Of a stretch of 36,509 bases of DNA, positions 1-7,109 are shown in pieces. This DNA is from Pseudobacteriovorax sp. (GTDB taxonomy: Bacteria > Bdellovibrionota_B > Oligoflexia > Oligoflexales > Oligoflexaceae), in contig JABSRP010000060.1 in the NCBI GenBank assembly GCA_013215145.1, positions 1-36,509 on the forward strand. The letters are read 5' to 3'. Positions within the stretch are counted from its first letter, which is position 1, and the number at the start of each line of letters is the position of its first letter. Made by a program: the position numbers and the translations under genes. Below the pieces are notes generated by a model, which did no database searches, was not told the DNA's origin, and saw only the letters and a list, made by a program, of their open reading frames with translations.

Positions 1-33
1 CAAATTGAGCTTGCAAAGATGGCTTAATCTATG

Positions 34-396
34 TCAAGAGATTGGCGGGAAGTTGGGTTTCCGGGTTGGCAATACAGTACAAAGGGGGAGGTACATCGTG
101 AATGTCTTAAAGTGCTTGATGAACCCATTCTTTTCTAAGAGTCTTTCGTTGCTATAAGTCGTTATGGATTCGTTGAGTACTAGTCGATAATTAGAAATTC
201 CTAGGCTTTTGAAGTAAGCATCGAGTTCCGTTAACATCTGCTCCAGTTCTGTAGGATCAAAATCAGTATAGTAAGCGCCATTTGTTGCCCAAATCGGGAC
301 ATCCGAGTTAATACGTAGCATCATACCTTTCCACCAGACGATACGGCATTCTTTAAGACTGTCAATTGATGTCAATATATCTTCTTCTGTGATCAT
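34..396 (-). CDS. GNAT-like half-domain protein, 120 aa
   Basis: A 120-residue protein resembling the degenerate N-terminal GNAT half found in tandem-GNAT acetyltransferases. Seen: an early Trp pair, then a stretch with IWATNGAYY and FDP, a helix, and near residues 84-99 the pattern LLEKNGFIKHFKTFTMYL, which looks like GNAT motif B (leucine-rich helix, GF, hydrophobic strand). The acetyl-CoA binding loop (R/QxxGxG/A) is absent, so acetyltransferase activity is doubtful. The start ATG has GAGGA seven bases upstream. The protein stops about where a second, catalytic GNAT half would begin, and downstream bases are full of stops, so it may be a truncated relic or a small stand-alone domain. The family assignment is inference from pattern only; no neighbour supports a role. 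Confidence 0.55.
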   Translation of the reverse strand: MITEEDILTSIDSLKECRIVWWKGMMLRINSDVPIWATNGAYYTDFDPTELEQMLTELDAYFKSLGISNYRLVLNESITTYSNERLLEKNGFIKHFKTFTMYLPLCTVLPTRKPNFPPIS

Positions 397-947
397 AATT
401 GAATCCTCAAAAAACTACTGTGTGGCGATTCATTCTAGTCACTCCTAAAAGCCACTATTTTTACCTAGGAGATCATAAGTCAGAATTATAGCAGGCTACA
501 CTGTTTACACGTATGCTAACGGAAAAATTGCAGAAGAGATAATTAAATGTTTGGAATAGTTGGATTTTTTTTCTGTCGTGAATCAATAACGATGAATCCA
601 AGCACATCGCGTAGTTAAATCTATAATTGCTAAAATGATATCGTAACTTCCTAACTATGGACGCAACATAAATATTGGAATTTCATCCAGGTAGATTGAT
701 TTTTGTAGATCGTTAAAGAAATTGTTACTTAGAGATTCACACAACATAGCGTTGTCGGAAAAGGGATGCAATCATAGTGTCCGAATCTCTATTGTGTTGG
801 TAAATTGATGATGCGCAAATTGAGTTAAAACGTTCTTATATGATTTAACTTTCTCCAATTGCAATATCCTCTTGTGCAAAGCGTGTATCAGGTGAAGCTA
901 ACTGGATGCGAATCCAGAAATGAAAATTTTTTTATGGGAGTACATAA
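397..947. other. A/T-rich intergenic region with short inverted repeats
   Basis: About 550 bases with no credible gene on either strand. Seen: AGAGATTC at 731-738 with its inverse GAATCTCT at 783-790, and inside it a small hairpin ACAAC-atagc-GTTGT (741-755). A second hairpin CTGGAT-gcga-ATCCAG (902-917) lies 30 bases before the peptide gene start and is followed about ten bases later by a run of seven T (from 929). The region must carry the promoter of the peptide locus and could hold a structured 5' leader or small RNA, but I cannot point to a clear -35/-10 pair. Confidence 0.5.
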
Positions 948-1292
948 ATGAAAAAATTTAAATCCAAGCAAACCCGTATCAATCGTTTAACACAAAGCGC
1001 TCTTTTAGCTGGCAGTATGCTATTGAGCATCGAAGCCAGTGCTGGTCCCGGTGAGCGAGAGTCAGCACGAGATGAAGACCGAAGTGAAAGTCGATCGAGA
1101 GAAGCAGAAAAGCGTCGTGAAGTGGATAGAATGAGAATGATAAGCGAAATTGTTCAAACCCTGTTAACTGGAGACACCGGATGTGGAGCTGGTGCCGCAT
1201 ATGAAAGGGACAGAATGGAAAGAGAAGATCGAGGAACTCGCGGCGGGGGTAGAGTTGAGAGAGGTCAGGGTGGGGGACTGCCTGAATGGTAG
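948..1292 (+). CDS. Small secreted charged peptide A (twin of 1438-1746)
   Basis: A 114-residue protein of unrecognised family. Residues 1-32 form a Sec signal peptide (basic n-region, LLAGSMLLSIE core, ASA cleavage site). The mature chain of about 82 residues is dominated by Arg, Glu, Asp, Ser and Gly. It opens with GPGERESARDEDRSE (33-47), identical to the twin peptide, has a short amphipathic stretch (MISEIVQTLL) and ends with REDRG, a Gly/Arg stretch and PEW. One Cys is present. GGGAG lies before the ATG. The gene is followed by its paralogue and two glycosyltransferases on the same strand. It could be the substrate of those enzymes, a secreted structural peptide or a bacteriocin-like product; the sequence does not decide. 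Conserved Ser39 and Ser46 are possible O-glycosylation sites (inference). Confidence 0.75.
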   Translation: MKKFKSKQTRINRLTQSALLAGSMLLSIEASAGPGERESARDEDRSESRSREAEKRREVDRMRMISEIVQTLLTGDTGCGAGAAYERDRMEREDRGTRGGGRVERGQGGGLPEW

Positions 1293-1437
1293 CCTCATTG
1301 CAACTAATATAACCGTTTTAACTACTATTAGAAACCTAGCGTAGGCTACGGGGTCGTTAAAACACACTAATGGCGTTACCCAACCTAATAAGAAAGTAGG
1401 AATTTTGTAGCGTTAGGTTAAAAACTAAGAGGAAAAA
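1293..1437 (+). promoter_or_regulatory. Spacer between twin peptides with two inverted repeats
   Basis: The spacer contains GTTTTAAC (1315-1322) paired with GTTAAAAC (1356-1363), and AACCTAA (1382-1388) paired with TTAGGTT (1413-1419). Both could fold in mRNA. There is no T-tract, so this is not a simple terminator; RNA-stability or leader structure is possible. The second peptide has AGAGG seven bases before its ATG. Confidence 0.35.
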
Positions 1438-1746
1438 ATGAACACTAAAAATCATAGATATTTTAAAAACGAAAGATTGGCCAATTTTTTACTTATTACT
1501 GTAGGTATGCTCTTATCAGTTAATCTAACCGCGGGTCCAGGTGAACGAGAATCTGCAAGGGATGAAGATCGAAGTGAGCGTATATATAACGAGTCTAGAA
1601 GTCGTAGTGATATTTTTAGGAGTGTTATCGATGCATTAAATAGGAGAGATTACGATCCAAGTGACCGTGGGAGAAATGAAAGGCCTGACTCCAGAAGAGC
1701 TGATAGAGAAGATCGGGGCCCAGGTGGATTTCAACCTGAGTGGTAG
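1438..1746 (+). CDS. Small secreted charged peptide B (twin of 948-1292)
   Basis: A 102-residue paralogue of the preceding gene. The signal peptide is again 32 residues (core FLLITVGMLLSV, cleavage after LTA) although its sequence differs. The mature chain starts with the same 15 residues GPGERESARDEDRSE at the same positions (33-47), has a SRSRSDIFRSVIDALN amphipathic segment and ends ADREDRG, Gly/Pro, PEW. No Cys, so disulfide chemistry is not a shared property. Identical protein at residues 32-47 with nine silent base differences shows the mature N-terminus is under selection. The function is not recognised. The putative stem-loop downstream may lower read-through into the glycosyltransferase genes. 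Confidence 0.75.
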   Translation: MNTKNHRYFKNERLANFLLITVGMLLSVNLTAGPGERESARDEDRSERIYNESRSRSDIFRSVIDALNRRDYDPSDRGRNERPDSRRADREDRGPGGFQPEW

Positions 1747-1775
1747 CTAAACCTGAATCATCTAATTTGCCGATT

Positions 1776-1800
1776 TGACAAGACCTTTCGGTTTTTGTCA
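1776..1800 (+). terminator. Stem-loop between peptide B and the GT44 gene
   Basis: TGACAAGACC (1776-1785), loop TTTC, then GGTTTTTGTCA (1790-1800): a near-perfect stem with one mismatch/bulge and a T-rich right arm. It lies 30 bases after peptide B and 42 before the next start. It may be a partial terminator or processing site setting peptide:enzyme ratios; there is no separate U-tract after the stem. Confidence 0.45.
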
Positions 1801-1841
1801 CTTTCGATGCTATCAATCAGGGAAATAGAGATTGGGAACCT

Positions 1842-3395
1842 ATGGAAATAAGTAAAATTCTTCTGGAAATAAAATCTTCGATTGTCGAAAAAATTGATAT
1901 TGATTTGGTCGATGAGGTTAAATACGAATTGGAGGAGTGTTTCCATGGGCTCTCAATGGGATTGGATAAAAATAGCAGTCGCGAAATAGTAGAGTGGCTC
2001 ACTAGGATTGATCACATGATTAGTGAGCTGATTGGCTACGACTTCTCAGAAAACATTTTTAGAGATATTTCATCGATCATATCTAAGGAGAAAGCTAGAC
2101 TCACCAAAATCAAACTAGATTCTAACAACATATTCTTTGTATGGATTGGAAAAATAAGCGTTAGAAGCCTAAAGCATATTTTAGTCTGGAAAAAGGCTAA
2201 TCCGAATTACCAGATAACACTTTGGTTCGATAGTAGCTGCCTTCTCGCAGGGTCCTATCGCAACTATTTGAATAATTATTATGCGAATAGTGATCAGAAT
2301 AGTGCAGATTTAATCGAAATTCAAAATCGTATCTATCGATCTCTTGTAGTTGATATCAAGAATGGATACACATTTGATGACGCTATCGTCAAATTTTTTT
2401 CCAAAGAAGACCCTGATATAGCCAAAAAATTCATTGCTGAGCAATCCCAGATCAGGCTGCTCTATCATAGAATCGGTTCTTTCTTACAGATAATGGATGT
2501 AAGGGAACATCTTTCTGACATAATGGATGATGAATGTGCATTCCTATATATTAGAGAGATAGCTTTACGAGCTAATCTAGCCTGTGCTAGCGATATTCTG
2601 AGACTCAACATATTGTATAAATTGGGCGGAATATACATTGACTGTGATACTCTTCCTAATACTAATCATATTTACTTAGAAATTAACAGATTTTGCGAAA
2701 CTAAGGGCATTCATTCCGTTGATCTTGAGGTATTGAAGTCAGAGCTATACTTTCAAAAAATCATTCCCTTTCTTGATGACGTAGGATTTAGTGAAGAAAA
2801 TAGGGAAAGTGAGGAGATCATTGATAAAGAAATCGATACTATAATCAGACGTTCCAGATCAATATATGGTGATATTGTGGATACAATTATCTCTGCGTCT
2901 GATAGCATTACCGCGGCTGAGGCATTTAGACCCCTAGATGATATTTATATCTACAAAGATCTTTTGCTTGTCACTGCGGACAATGTGCATCGCTATGATA
3001 TCAATAACAACGTTATGATTGCCCATCCACGTTCGAAATTTGTAGGAATAATAATCTCGGAAATGAAACGACGTTACCGTTATCTTGAGAAAATGAATGC
3101 AATAGGTATTGATAACGCTTCTCCTTTAGTCTCGAATGAATCCTATTACGCTAGGTTACTAAATTATAGGCTTGATACGCTTGACGGTAATGCAAATACT
3201 ACCATTATACTTACAGGGCCAGGTCTCATTTTGGAATTATTGCTTGGAATCGGATTCACGCTTTTCAGATTCGAAGATCGAATCTCTCCGATATCATTTT
3301 CAAAATCTTTGTATTCATCTGTATTCGGTATTGGGTTTTCGGACCAAAGCTCCCATACACTTGATCATACAAAATCAACCTGGATGGATAGATAG
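1842..3395 (+). CDS. Stand-alone TcdA/TcdB-type glycosyltransferase (GT44-like)
   Basis: A 517-residue protein matching the glucosyltransferase domain of large clostridial toxins. Seen: an N-terminal helical part (1-90) in the place of the four-helix membrane-localisation region; FVWIG with Trp101; ASDILR with Asp251 and Arg254; GGIYIDCD with the DXD pair Asp267/Asp269; TGPG near residue 460; and S512-T-W514 at the very C-terminus. These correspond in order and spacing to TcdB Trp102, Asp270, Arg273, Asp286/Asp288 and Ser518/Trp520, so the UDP-sugar site looks complete. In toxins this domain glycosylates host GTPases, but here there is no protease, translocation or receptor-binding region and no signal peptide. 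The next gene starts one base after the stop, so the two are probably translated together. The substrate is unknown: the twin peptides upstream or a delivered target are possible. The start is supported only by a weak GGGA. Confidence 0.85.
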   Translation: MEISKILLEIKSSIVEKIDIDLVDEVKYELEECFHGLSMGLDKNSSREIVEWLTRIDHMISELIGYDFSENIFRDISSIISKEKARLTKIKLDSNNIFFVWIGKISVRSLKHILVWKKANPNYQITLWFDSSCLLAGSYRNYLNNYYANSDQNSADLIEIQNRIYRSLVVDIKNGYTFDDAIVKFFSKEDPDIAKKFIAEQSQIRLLYHRIGSFLQIMDVREHLSDIMDDECAFLYIREIALRANLACASDILRLNILYKLGGIYIDCDTLPNTNHIYLEINRFCETKGIHSVDLEVLKSELYFQKIIPFLDDVGFSEENRESEEIIDKEIDTIIRRSRSIYGDIVDTIISASDSITAAEAFRPLDDIYIYKDLLLVTADNVHRYDINNNVMIAHPRSKFVGIIISEMKRRYRYLEKMNAIGIDNASPLVSNESYYARLLNYRLDTLDGNANTTIILTGPGLILELLLGIGFTLFRFEDRISPISFSKSLYSSVFGIGFSDQSSHTLDHTKSTWMDR

Positions 3396-3396
3396 A

Positions 3397-4389
3397 ATGA
3401 AAATTTCAGCTCTTATCGTGACCCATAACGATGCATCTAGCATCATGAGATGTCTAAGTTCAATTGAACAGGTGGTCGATGAAATTTTGATCGTAGATCT
3501 AGGTTCAAACGATGGGACTATAGAAATAGCGAAGGGTTTTAGCCCAAAAATCAGTTTTTTTCATCATAAATGTGAAGATGAAATGTCCCGAGTTCGAAAT
3601 TTTATGGTGCAAAATGCTAAGTATGACTGGTGCTTTGTACTCCATGCAAATGAATATTTAAATCCATCGTCCAAAGATGTTTTTCGAAGTTCTCTCAGAG
3701 AATTTTCTCATAGCTTAAATAGACTGCGTTATGTCATACATTGCAAAACTATAAGTGTAGCCGGCGAAGCAAACTACGAAGATGCCCGAATTTTTTGTCG
3801 GGACATATCGACTAAGTTTCTTGGAAGAGTTCATGAATATATAGAAAAGCTAGATCCCATTCAGGTATTTTCTCATGACATCTGTATCATTAGGGATGAA
3901 GAAACAAATAATAAAATCAATCAGTCAAGAAAGCTTTCTCTTCTTATGCGGCAAATCGAAGAGGATCCGGATAACCTCAGATGGTTTTATTATTTTCTAC
4001 CGTCCGTCGAAAATGAAAGTAAAGAACAGGCTAGAATATTTGATAGATTTAAAAATGCCGACTTACCGTATCCAAGGACTAGTGAATTCTATCTGAATGT
4101 GAATCTATGCTACATTCGATACCTTATTAATACCGAAAACTATACATACGCATTGTACTTTATAAGAAAGCTACTTCGTTATTATGACAGTATAGAGGTT
4201 GCTATGCTTAACTTTTTAGTGGAAGCTGAGATTAGTATTGCTGATAGAAATATAAATTACGACCGTCTATTGAAGCTTTACGACGAGGCAAAATCTAAAC
4301 CTCATAACCCAATGATCACAGAAATGCCACCGACAGATATGATTTATTCCACTCTTGATAATTTGAAAATAAATCAGAGAAAGATATAG
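3397..4389 (+). CDS. SunS-like GT2 glycosyltransferase with altered DXD
   Basis: A 330-residue family-2 glycosyltransferase. Seen: MKISALIVTHNDA at the N-terminus, EILIVDLGSNDGT (29-41), SRVRNFM (64-70), then VLHANEYL (81-88) where relatives have a DXD-type DAD/E. FLGRVHEYIE (141-150) matches the GKVHE/GRVHE region, followed by a helical, TPR-like C-terminal half containing DPDNLRWFYYF. This layout resembles SunS, the peptide S-glycosyltransferase of the glycocin sublancin, and the wider GT2-TPR family. His83 and Asn85 replace the two metal-binding Asp, so activity may be changed or lost. I place the start at the ATG one base after the GT44 stop because the family N-terminus begins there; a longer frame upstream only overlaps the GT44 gene. 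The product is cytosolic by sequence; the substrate is unknown. Confidence 0.8.
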   Translation: MKISALIVTHNDASSIMRCLSSIEQVVDEILIVDLGSNDGTIEIAKGFSPKISFFHHKCEDEMSRVRNFMVQNAKYDWCFVLHANEYLNPSSKDVFRSSLREFSHSLNRLRYVIHCKTISVAGEANYEDARIFCRDISTKFLGRVHEYIEKLDPIQVFSHDICIIRDEETNNKINQSRKLSLLMRQIEEDPDNLRWFYYFLPSVENESKEQARIFDRFKNADLPYPRTSEFYLNVNLCYIRYLINTENYTYALYFIRKLLRYYDSIEVAMLNFLVEAEISIADRNINYDRLLKLYDEAKSKPHNPMITEMPPTDMIYSTLDNLKINQRKI

Positions 4390-4474
4390 CAAATTATCGA
4401 AAAATATTCTTCATAGAAAATGGAATTAGCTGCAACCTTTTTTTAAAAATCCCATCATATAAATGAACAAGAAA

Positions 4475-4492
4475 GTCAAAATCTATTTTGAC
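4475..4492. promoter_or_regulatory. 18-bp palindrome upstream of VWA gene
   Basis: GTCAAAAT-CT-ATTTTGAC is a perfect inverted repeat 32 bases before the VWA start. Its right arm overlaps TTGACA (4488-4493), a good -35 hexamer, but no convincing -10 at 16-18 bases follows before the ribosome site. A dimeric repressor operator is possible; a short hairpin is the alternative. Confidence 0.35.
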
Positions 4493-4524
4493 AAGAAGAC
4501 ACTTGAATAATAAAGGAGAAAACA

Positions 4525-6132
4525 ATGAAATCTGTCTTACTAACCAGTATACTGAGTCTTGCAGGCTCAGGCCTTATGGCTCAGACGAGCGCCACCGTCA
4601 AATTTAAGTTTCAAGATAGCCTCAAAAATATTACGGAGTCCGGACTAGAGACTGTAACTCTAGATAACTCGACTGATATCATCACATCCACCAGCATTAA
4701 TGGGCCAAAGGGGATGTACCTAATAAATTATGCGAAAATGACAAAAAAAATCCTTGAAGACTACGAAAACATCCGATGTGAAGTTAGATTCGATCCTTGT
4801 CCTGATTTTCCAATACCAACGGAACCAGTGATTGGTGGGATCGTTGAGCCCATTCGTTGCCCGCATCGAATTCGCGATCCAAGGCCAACTACCTGTCCAG
4901 AACGAATTAAATTGGCTACAAGATTAAAAAACGAATTGCATCAATGGAACCGAAGTCTGCCGAACCCTTTGAGGGCAGAATTTGACGAGTTAACGGATTT
5001 ATCAATCAAACTGATCAGTAATATAAACAACGCTAAGGCGTCCGGTTCAAGACCTCCGCGCCCCGTTCGGCCAAAGCCTGTCCATACCGATCTTCGTGAT
5101 TCCATTGGCAGCTCTGTTGGTTCAGGGGGTGCAGGAGCCGGTCTTAATGTGACGGTTGGTGGTGCGCAAGATTTTGCTTTCTTTAAAAAATCCGTTAATA
5201 GCGGGATTGTCCCAAAAAAGAGAGATTTTGTCATTGAAGGTTTTTTATCCGAGTTTGATTTAAGTATAGAGTCGAACTCACCCTGCGATAAAACCGTCTG
5301 CGTATTTCCATCAATTACCCTAGACTCAGAGAGCGAAAAACTTTTTGTTCAAATCGGCATGAGCAGTGCATTGACAGAAGAAAGCTTTCAGAGACGGCCT
5401 TTAAATCTTAGTATTGTTCTAGATATATCCGGTAGTATGTCAGCGACAGATCGTACCTCTCAGTCAAGACTTGATTGGGCGAAGGACTCTATCAACGCGA
5501 TTGTGAATGAGCTGAAACGAGGGGATAAGCTTTCTATAGTTACGTTTGAGTCGAGCGCAGAAATACTTCTATCCTCACAGTATGTGACTGATAAGACAGC
5601 CATACTTACTCAGGTTGACGACATTGTGACTAAAGGAAGTACGAATCTAGAGGCAGGATTGCGTTTTGGTTACCAAGAGACACAATCGAGTTTTCTCGAA
5701 AGCTTCGAGAATCGAGTCATCCTCATTTCGGATGCGGGAGTCAACACAGGCGTGACAAACGAAGGGGAGATCGAAGCACTCGTCGAAGACTATGCTCGAA
5801 ATGGGGTTGGACTGACCGCTATAGGTATAGGTACTAATTTTAAACAGGATCTAGTTCATTCGATTACTCGTTCTGTAGGTGGTAATTATATCTTTGTTAA
5901 CTCCGGTGAGGAGCTCCTTGCAAACTTTAAACACTTTGACTTTCTAATGAGTCCAATTGCAACAGATTTCAAAGCTAGTCTTCATATTGATCAAGACAAT
6001 GCTCAATTTGTTCGAGCTTATGGTCTAAACCTGAAAGATAAAGAAGAGTCGGGAACAATCTTTGATATTAAGACTCTATTCCTATCTGGTAGTGATAAAG
6101 GTGGAGCTATTATTCTTGAATATGACCTCTAG
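4525..6132 (+). CDS. Exported von Willebrand factor A domain protein
   Basis: A 535-residue protein. Residues 1-19 are a signal peptide (cleavage after LMA). Residues 85-125 carry paired Cys (CEVRFDPCPDF, RCPHR, TTCPER), and 174-206 are a Pro/Arg and then Ser/Gly-rich linker. The VWA domain spans about 294-475 and has a complete MIDAS: DISGSMS (Asp300, Ser302, Ser304), Thr373 in GSTNLEAG and Asp403 in ISDAGVN. It resembles the exported YfbK-type VWA proteins. The expected location is periplasmic or surface, with divalent-cation-dependent protein binding. AGGAG precedes the ATG and a hairpin follows the stop. It is on the same strand as the peptide/glycosyltransferase genes but separated by 135 bases and a possible operator, so membership of that system is uncertain. 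Confidence 0.85.
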   Translation: MKSVLLTSILSLAGSGLMAQTSATVKFKFQDSLKNITESGLETVTLDNSTDIITSTSINGPKGMYLINYAKMTKKILEDYENIRCEVRFDPCPDFPIPTEPVIGGIVEPIRCPHRIRDPRPTTCPERIKLATRLKNELHQWNRSLPNPLRAEFDELTDLSIKLISNINNAKASGSRPPRPVRPKPVHTDLRDSIGSSVGSGGAGAGLNVTVGGAQDFAFFKKSVNSGIVPKKRDFVIEGFLSEFDLSIESNSPCDKTVCVFPSITLDSESEKLFVQIGMSSALTEESFQRRPLNLSIVLDISGSMSATDRTSQSRLDWAKDSINAIVNELKRGDKLSIVTFESSAEILLSSQYVTDKTAILTQVDDIVTKGSTNLEAGLRFGYQETQSSFLESFENRVILISDAGVNTGVTNEGEIEALVEDYARNGVGLTAIGIGTNFKQDLVHSITRSVGGNYIFVNSGEELLANFKHFDFLMSPIATDFKASLHIDQDNAQFVRAYGLNLKDKEESGTIFDIKTLFLSGSDKGGAIILEYDL

Positions 6133-6148
6133 ATAAATGTGATTTTCA

Positions 6149-6171
6149 GCAGGCCTCTTAATGAGGTCTGC
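6149..6171 (+). terminator. Hairpin terminator after the VWA gene
   Basis: GCAGGCCTC, loop TTAAT, GAGGTCTGC (one G-T pair), followed by AAAATATTTTATT. It lies 17 bases after the stop codon. No clean U-tract, but a strong stem. It separates the left island from the minus-strand ABC genes. Confidence 0.6.
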
Positions 6172-6324
6172 AAAATATTTTATTCCTATTGCCGACTCAT
6201 TTTGCCTTGTGTTTCTTAAGCTTTAAACGGGTAGGCTGATACCTTTGACCTTGTCTCAGGATAATCGGGAATGAGTCAACGGTTGCAGTCTAAAAAACAC
6301 GAGAGCACGACAGGAAGTAGTTGA

Positions 6325-7107
6325 CTAACTAGACGCGGATTCGTAGCGACGAAGAGCCCAACGCCAACTTACCCCAATGGCTAGCCAAAGTAGTAGGGTC
6401 ACCACAATCCCCCAGATGAGAAGCCCGAAATCGTTCTTGTTGAATAGGAAGAATACGGGGCCGCTACCTACAGCAAGAACGGGGATCAAAAAAGTAAAGA
6501 GCTTGCGGATCAACCCCTGGTAGATGAAATAGGGCCATCTGGCTAATTGCTGGAGCTGCATCCTAAGAAAGTTTAGGGCAAAAGACTCTACAGTGATGAA
6601 CATGGTCATGGACATCAAAATCTCGAGGCTGACTAAAAACACCAGTGAGAATATCACTAAAAATGGCAGTAGTATCCACGAGGATAGGCTTAGCTCTGTC
6701 TGTATCCCGAAGTAGATCAAAGCAGCCCAAGGCGCCGGGGTAATCATGATCGTCTCCAGACGCACATAGCGAAAAAAGCAGATAAACAGAGTATTGATAG
6801 GCTTCAGTAATTCAAAGTCCAAAGTGCCTAATCGTATTTGAGCAGAAAAATTCCAGAAGTTTTCGCTGACTAGGGCCATATGCAGATGGTCAATCGTTAG
6901 CATAAAAGCAATGAAGAATAGAAACTGATTGCGGTCCCAAGGACCAATTTGATCCACATGCTGATAGATGAGCTCAACACTTAATAGTGTGATGCCGTAA
7001 AAAAGCAGATCCATAATCATGACTAGCAAAAAATGAGTCCTAAAGCTGGCGCTACGACTAAAACAGGTAGAAACAAAACTTTGGTATACCGATAAGTATT
7101 TTTTCAT
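6325..7107 (-). CDS. ABC-2 type transporter permease, second subunit (COG3694-like)
   Basis: A 260-residue polytopic membrane protein with about six hydrophobic segments, last gene of a three-gene ABC operon. The start MKKYLSVYQSF is two bases after the stop of the preceding permease (GTGATCATG), which suits coupling; a longer frame only reads back into that gene. Size, hydrophobic pattern and position fit the COG4586/COG4587/COG3694 set (one ATPase, two different permeases), often annotated as DUF990-type or daunorubicin-like exporters. The transported substrate cannot be told from sequence. Confidence 0.8.
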   Translation of the reverse strand: MKKYLSVYQSFVSTCFSRSASFRTHFLLVMIMDLLFYGITLLSVELIYQHVDQIGPWDRNQFLFFIAFMLTIDHLHMALVSENFWNFSAQIRLGTLDFELLKPINTLFICFFRYVRLETIMITPAPWAALIYFGIQTELSLSSWILLPFLVIFSLVFLVSLEILMSMTMFITVESFALNFLRMQLQQLARWPYFIYQGLIRKLFTFLIPVLAVGSGPVFFLFNKNDFGLLIWGIVVTLLLWLAIGVSWRWALRRYESASS

Positions 7108-7109
7108 GA

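Noticed and set aside
547..618. A 23-codon frame beginning MFGIVGFFF, reminiscent of the MCGIVGF start of glutamine amidotransferases
   Set aside because: The catalytic Cys2 is Phe, no ribosome site is present, and no continuation is found in other frames; treated as chance.
397..947. CRISPR array or tandem repeats in the long left intergenic region
   Set aside because: No regularly spaced direct repeats are seen; only two short inverted repeats.
3172..3396. Possible 75-residue N-terminal extension of the GT2 enzyme
   Set aside because: It lies wholly inside the GT44 coding region in another frame; the GT2 family N-terminus starts at 3397.
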